From Bombus terrestris (lineage: Eukaryota; Arthropoda; Insecta; Hymenoptera; Apidae): a stretch of 64,000 nucleotides of DNA. Of this stretch, positions 57,320 through 64,000 are shown piece after piece. Location of the stretch: the NCBI RefSeq assembly GCF_910591885.1, contig NC_063275.1, forward strand, positions 22,866,501 through 22,930,500, written 5' to 3'. The notes under the pieces were generated by a model. It was given only the letters and a program-made list of their open reading frames with translations, did not search any database and had not been told where the DNA came from. Position 1 is the first letter of the stretch; every line of letters starts with the position of its first letter. The translations under genes and the position numbers were made by a program.

Positions 57320-60300
57320 GTCAGTTCGGTGATGATTTATCGATCACGATTATCACGAAATCTGCTCCACTTTCGAAACCTGTCGAAAGAATTCATTCCT
57401 TAGCTCGTCCTCGAAGTGGAAAGAATTTGAGACTTTTGAAATAGAGTGGAATCAGCCATTAGAATCATTCGAACAGGTTCATACCGTTATTACAAAAATT
57501 AAACAGTTAACAATTTTTTAATTTCGCGATTCGTTTAACGAAGTTATAGCTTCGCAGGAATCTAGTTTGCATACGTATGGTCGCGTATTGACAGATAGTT
57601 TGTCGAATTTAGGCCATACCCTCTTCAATAGCATTCTATTTTCTAAAAACAAAAGAATTCTACTTTCATCGATAGATAAGAGAAACTTAAATCCAAAGTT
57701 CTGTATTCGAATTTTGAATATTGCAAAAGTTCCCTGCTTTCAATTTCTTTTTTTTTTTAATTACGTATTTTAAGCTTCTTTTCTATTCATTTGGCAGACG
57801 AACGAAACAAAGAAAGTTCCTCCACCATTTTTTAACCTTTCCTATTCTCCTTCGCATTTTCTCTTCCTCGACGAATTGAAAAGCAGGAGACAGATTCCGA
57901 TAACTTTTGAATTATTCGGCCAGTGCGAACGAAACAAACAAAAAGGAAGTAGGAAAATAAATCGGAGGAACCGTCGGATTTCTTAGCAGAGGCTATATCC
58001 CCTCGACGAATATTCTATTTTCGAGCGACAGCACCGCCCCTGCGCGAGCTCTAAAGATAGAAGTTTTCCACGTTGTTCGACGCCAACGTTTCGAAAATTC
58101 CTGCACGCGCGCCGCATAAACGTTTCGTCCCTCTCGTTAAGGGTCGCCCTCCTCGAAGAGGGTGGCCATGGATCGCGTAAAAACCAAAGACGCTGCCGCG
58201 GCAGCTGTCAAAATCGCAGCCAGTCTGACCCTCTGGCTCGTTCGTCACTGGCATATCTGTCATTGGCCCGTGGATTGCGTGCCGTCTGTGCTCTCCTTCC
58301 TTCCTCGGAGGAACAGAGACGAACAGAGGGAAAAAATGCGGCTTCTAAATTCGGCCAGACACACTTTCCACGGGGAACCCATCTCACTAGCGCTCGTTAC
58401 CTCGAGATTCGTGCTCTTCGATAATCTTTAACTAATTGAGAGTAGCTAGAACATTGGGGGAAAATCGAATTGCTGAAAGGGAGAATTTTTACCTTCTTTA
58501 GGAATTTCTTTGAGAACTTTAAAAGTCCACCATTTGGTATTTAAGATAGATGTGTGTTCATTTGAGAGATTTTTTATAAGAGATTGTTGCTTTTTAGAGT
58601 AGTGGTTGTGATTGAAGTATGGATATAATTAACGATAGAATATTAATATAAATTGGAATCTATTGATAATATTCATAATTATAATTTGTTGTTTATATTA
58701 TTCCATTATGTATGTTATATATTAAATGGAGTCACACAAGTTCATATTTTGTTAAATAAATATTTAGTAACTAATTTCATAAACGCATATGTTGCGAATT
58801 CTCGACTAAAGGGCAACCGGTCAGGTCAAACCGATCGGTCGATATCGCGTACCTCGAATGACTTAACGATCAAGGTGGAAGAGTTTTAATAGATCGAGTG
58901 TTAGATTAATCTAGCACTGTATTTGCACTTGTTGTATGAAGTAACGTTTAATGTTATGAACACAGCGGTGGTAAGATCTCGTTGAGAGTAAAGTATTTCA
59001 ACCGCACGGTACGATGCCTAATGATGAACTGTCCTCCTACGTTGCTGATTCTCTCTACCAGCCGTTGGGTTTCGTCTGTCCATCGTGCCCTTCCAGCTGA
59101 TCTTTCCCCGGGGTTTTTTACCTGACCTCGGAGTCATTAGGTTTACAGCTCGGGGAGGACACGCGATTCGGAATTTCTTAAAGAAGGGAATGGTCTTGCC
59201 CGCCACTCGAAACAAACTCACTCAAAAATTCGAACTCAAAATTCCGAACAGCATATTGAGAAATATTTGCACAGCTGTATCTTTATATTTTTCAAATAAT
59301 TTTTATTACATTTTTCAGAATCTATAGTAGAAAAGATGAACGAACTTATTATTCAATCATAACGTAATAGTATGAATGAATTATCTCTAAACACACACAC
59401 ACATATATATAATGGAGTATCGTTAGTAGACTACAGATCTGTTGACACGAAATCCAGATATATAAAAATGTACCTGAAAAATATCCAAAATAAGGTATTT
59501 ATTATAATATTTAGTAGGTGGAAGAAATTTCTATTATATTCACAAAGAGATGAGATTGCATCAACATACTCGGTCCAACAACGATAATACTGTAAATGAC
59601 TATCCTCTCAAATGAATACGTATCTTTCGATGAGCGTGGTAATTGTTTATCGATCGTGGACAAATGTGTCGACTGTTACGTAATCAATTTTGCATATTTA
59701 ACATTCGAGCGATTTTCTTGGATTATAGATGATTATAACAGTCTAGATCAACATATTGAAATATTTACTTGAACTGAGTTCAATAGAATGTTAAAAAAAC
59801 AAATAACAGAGGTTTCAAGGCTAACCGTTACCTTGAAACTAATGACCATTGAGCATTCATCGACGCAGAGACATTGCAAGACGACAATTAATAAACAACA
59901 ACACAAAACATTCCCTCTTAATTTCAGTAAGAATCATTTTATAAATTCACAGAGATATAATTTTCTAACATATAACAATCTTCCACGAAAGAAACGAAGT
60001 TACGTATTTTACATCCATTTCATTTACTTTACTTGTTACGACACAGTATCGTCAGATTTCCATTAAAATACCAAAATTTTGATGCTATCCGTGTCAATAA
60101 TAAATCTCGCGCTAACTATGTTGCTAACTCGAATATCGACAGCAATGTCCTTCGTTTCGACAAACTTTTGCCAAAAAGATTTTCCACGGCAATACAACTG
60201 TACGCTGGTTCCCGTAAATTCTTGGAACTCGCGTTTCTACGAAATACGCAGCGATTCGGAACTTTTGCCGAGTAGTGTACACTTCCTGTCAAGACGAAAA

Positions 60301-63300
60301 TATTGCTCGCATTATTCCAACAACCCTAACACGGTGCAGCAGTCTCGCTTTGAACCCTCGAACTGCAAATACGAGCGCTGACGCACGTTGTTGGAAACGA
60401 GTTGACAGGCCGGCAACAAAACGTCAACGAAACTTCCCTCAAAGGATACGAAACCGTACGAAACTTGCCCTTCGCGTTTCCAACTCTTTCGAAACATTCT
60501 CGAACCTAAATTACACGCAGCCTAAGAGTCTCGAAGGAGGATCGTTATTCTAAGCAACGGATAATTGATGGAACGCGTCTCGGTGAAATGGCAATTTACG
60601 CGAGTTCCAAGGTACACAAGGTTGGAGGCGTTCCAATATGGGGGATGAAAATACCGTTGCGTTGCTGTTACGTTCGTGTTTATTGCGCGATTCCATGCGA
60701 AAATCGAGAAGTTGCCAGATACACGAGGGGAAAAAGGAAAAGAAGGAGGAATTAAGGTCTGTTTTGCATCGAGGGACAAAAGAATAAAGCGATGGAAGGG
60801 TTTTAGAACGTGTTTGTCGTTCCCCATGAATCACTTGGCCGAAATAAGGCCTGGTCGCCTGGCACTCGGAATATTTTCGTCGGTTTAATCACCGCAATAG
60901 AAGCATTAATGCCCACTTCTTTCGAATACGCCCACGATCCTCGACCTTGCTTTTGCATGTACCGCTCGAACAATAGATTCGTGGCTACTGTCGCTTTCTA
61001 GATTGAAGAATCGTGTTTCGATGCGATCGATGCCTCGGGTTGGGGAAAGCTTTTAATATCGTTCGTGTGATTTTCTTTTTTGCTAGCAGATTTTGTATAT
61101 TTTCTCGTTAGTTAGAAGAAATAGTTGTTTTTTTTTTTGGATGTAGGTCAAGTTATTAACGATGTTGGTTAAGAGTCTTTTTTTATTTTTCGAATAGGAT
61201 TTCTTTATTCGCGAGTCTCCTATTTCTTTCGCTTGCTGTTCCACTTCGATGAACATGAATTATATGCATCTTCAAGGATTAAAATCGATCTATTCGTTGC
61301 TGTTTTTATGATCGTAAAGATTTCTTGTTAGAGAATAGTTCGGTTAATGGGTTGAAAGATTCGATCGGAAGAACGAAATCTGTTGATTTAAAATAGATCG
61401 AAAACGCGATATAATTTAATTGTTCTTTTAAGACAGTCGACGAGTGTCAACGTTGTTATATAACTACGTCATTCGTTTATTTCTAGTCTAAGTACACTAA
61501 CGATAAGTGGCCAACGACTTATGAATTATATACTAGTGTAGATATTGCATCGTAGCATATATACCGTGAAATATTTTCTGCATATCAGGAATTTATAACG
61601 AAGGTCATAAAGCATATAAAAATGAAAAGTAATAATTTAGAAGATGATAATAAATTTGGACTAATAAGAAATGACAGGAATTTATTCCATCGTGGATTTA
61701 CGTATACAAAGTGCTTCAAAATAAGTGCTACTTGAAATTCGTTCATATTAAATACGTGCTAAAGCCATAAAATTTATTCCACTTTTCCTCTAAATTCCAA
61801 TTTGTAGATTATTTATCCAAATGAATTATGTATACTCGGGAAAAATCTTAATCTCTTTGCATTCCATTTTACCAAGCTCTATCGTTTTATTAAACGTTTC
61901 CTGTTACACATTTTATTAAAACAGATACGTAATTTCATTCCAGAAATAACGAACTTGCCTATGAAACGAGAAATAATAAACATGCACACATATAAATATA
62001 CGTATACAACATAATTTCTAATACAAAAATCAAGACAGACATTGCACGTCGAACTTCGCGTAATATACGAAGCGAACATCATTTCAGCTGACGTATATTT
62101 TAAACTAAGCTACATGCATAATCCTATACATTCATGAAATTTTATCTCGAAATTGGACGATATTTCATGCAACACTCCTACGTACCTTTTTCGCGAATGC
62201 GATTGTGAGAAACGTCTCGCGTAGAGGGGAAGATGGAGAACGAGCGTGCGCGCGTTTGATGTAAGAATTTTCAAGTGGCTGCGCATTTCTTCCGCCGGTC
62301 ACGCGGCAGGAACAACCGTAAAGAAAGTAACGTAATTTTCCACGAGTCACGGTTATAGTCACGACTATGAATTTAAATACGTACGGTTTACGGCGTTCGA
62401 AACAGTTCCGCCGCAATACCTTTGCCAACTGCGCCTTTATCGTTTAATAGAAATCATAGCTATCGACGATATTCGCTGACTTGTACACGTCGGTTTCCTT
62501 GGGACGTAACTAACGTTAAGCGCGTTAATCGCGCATTATTTAACTGTGAGATGGCTTCATGAAGCCGCGATATACAAAGGCGAACATTTATTATTCGGTT
62601 ACGTTCGCATTAATGAATCTTCTGAATAGACTTGATCGAATGAATTTATGTACGCACGATATGGAAAAGAATTGAAATTGGAAATTACCTTGATAAAGTT
62701 TTGTTCGAGTACAACTGTTAATAGGTAAATTATAGCGTTTGGATAATGGAATATTAACGAAGGTAATTTTCTTTGCGTTATTATTCAGAATATAAATAGA
62801 GCACTAATCTATACTGTTATTATTTTCTTTGGAAAATGCCTAAGTTAATTTTAACTATTTTCTGATGTAACACAGTGCCAAATTATAATATCGAGATATT
62901 TATACGTATTTTATTTTTAATGATTCTCAGTTGAAAAATGTGACGTTTGAATGCGAAATGAATTTTGTCGTGAACATTAGGTTTGAAGAGTATTCCGTGT
63001 TATTAATTTTATATTCTCATGAATGAAACGTGTTCTTCATTTCTGAAGATTGAAATATCCGATCGAGTAATTGCTGTTCTTTTTGAATATCGAACTTCTT
63101 ACGTCCACTTAGGTACATGACGTATGTCTTGATAGGAAGCCAAAAATGTCAGCGAAAAATCTCTCATACCACTTCTCACATACTGCATCTCTATTGAGTT
63201 AAAATGCAAAGTGAAAAGTTAAGCCCACAATTCATCCATTGCATTTGTCTGTTATTTTTACGACTATTTTTTAAATTGTATCAAAATGCCCAATGATACG

Positions 63301-64000
63301 TTACTTTTATAAAAACTAAATTAAACAACATTGCACAAAATATCGTAATATATATCGTGCAGATATAAGAAAAATATCTGAATTTAAAATAAAAAAAATA
63401 GAATATTTCTCCATGACGCTAAGAGCATAAAATTTCCATTTGCATGTAACAAAACTTGTCTCTATCGAATCAAAACTACGATCCCTGCTGCATATGCAAT
63501 TCCATATTATAAGGGGCTAATCACACAAAGGGCTGATATCTAGGTCACAATTCGATATTATACGAGAAAGGGTTGACACCTAAATCGTATTTCTAGTCAT
63601 TTGAATTAAATTAAAAAATTCGTCGAATGTAGCGAAATTTAAGCGGAGGATTCGATAAGAAATCTGACTATAATTTCCGAACAACGCGAAACGTTCGGAA
63701 TTCACAAGGCAAATATGAAAGTTGCGTAACGAGAAAATGAGACGCGTCGCATCGACTCGTTTTCGACGAGCGCGAGCTGCCCTGGCAGATTTCGCCGAAA
63801 GTCTGGTTCACTCGTCTCGCGCTCGTTGGTGTCCAGCAATTTTTCCGCCGTCTAAATTTTATCAGAAGGTCGATAAGTTTCAGCTGTCTCATTTTCGTGG
63901 CCGATGAAAAGTAGCTCGAACTCCACTTCCAAACCAAAAATATCGGACGTGTATAACTTTGCGGCTGATTCACGATCGTAACGATGCTCGAGCGTTTAAC
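57320..64000 (+). other. first coding intron of sls (runs past the window)
   Basis: At least 6.7 kb. CpG-richer islands lie near 57.99-58.4, 59.0-59.2, 60.1-60.9, 62.15-62.6 and 63.65-64.0 kb between AT-rich stretches. The 58.0-58.4 island has a perfect palindrome GCTGCCGCGGCAGC at about 58191-58204. No sls Ig exon, RNA gene or minus-strand gene could be supported. A poly-T run is at 61129-61138. Confidence 0.6.

Noticed and set aside
58162..58431. ATG frame of 89 codons in the 58 kb island.
   Set aside because: No resemblance to any family, overlaps a minus-strand frame, and lies inside the sls intron.
60033..60880. Overlapping frames on both strands in the sls intron.
   Set aside because: CpG-rich intronic sequence without protein-like pattern or phase-compatible splice sites to the sls start exon.

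Overview
This 64 kb window looks like insect nuclear DNA, most likely from a bee or a close hymenopteran relative. The evidence is AT-rich introns broken by CpG-rich islands, small mariner-type elements with ends reading GGTTGTCCG, piggyBac-type TTAA elements, and two muscle genes whose order matches the fly zormin-sallimus locus. No prokaryotic, viral or CRISPR features were seen. All supportable genes are on the + strand. Exon limits come from reading GT/AG sites, frame and phase by eye; no alignment was run.

Positions 1-33620 (probably to 41677) hold the 3' part of a very large modular muscle gene. I can chain 24 exons in one unbroken frame from the window edge to 33620, about 3,096 codons, plus two likely C-terminal exons at 41216-41288 and 41487-41677. 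The protein runs in this order: helical spectrin-like or coiled-coil segment (residues 1-354 of the window), six Ig domains in a row (1-9.7 kb), an acidic linker after a 10.3 kb intron, two more Ig domains (21.1-22.5 kb), a long Lys/Glu/Pro/Ser-rich disordered region (22.9-32.9 kb) with repeated PPPEIGY-type and ESDYESD-type motifs, a ninth Ig domain (32.9-33.6 kb) and a short acidic tail. Family: titin-like sarcomeric Ig protein. I assign it to zormin because the next gene downstream on the same strand starts exactly as sallimus does.

Positions 33.6-57.1 kb are mostly non-coding: the last introns of the zormin-like gene, then about 15 kb of intergenic or 5' regulatory DNA with several long-period tandem repeats, small inverted-repeat elements and CpG-rich islands. 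A GA-rich island at 51.6-52.2 kb and the island at 56.3-57.1 kb are candidate promoters or 5' UTR of the next gene.

Positions 57148-57319 are the first coding exon of sallimus (kettin/titin), a Gln-rich N-terminus with an in-frame stop just upstream. The rest of the window (57320-64000) is its first coding intron. In flies the two neighbouring genes build Z-disc and connecting-filament proteins of striated muscle, so the window is a muscle sarcomere locus whose shared islands may include common muscle enhancers.
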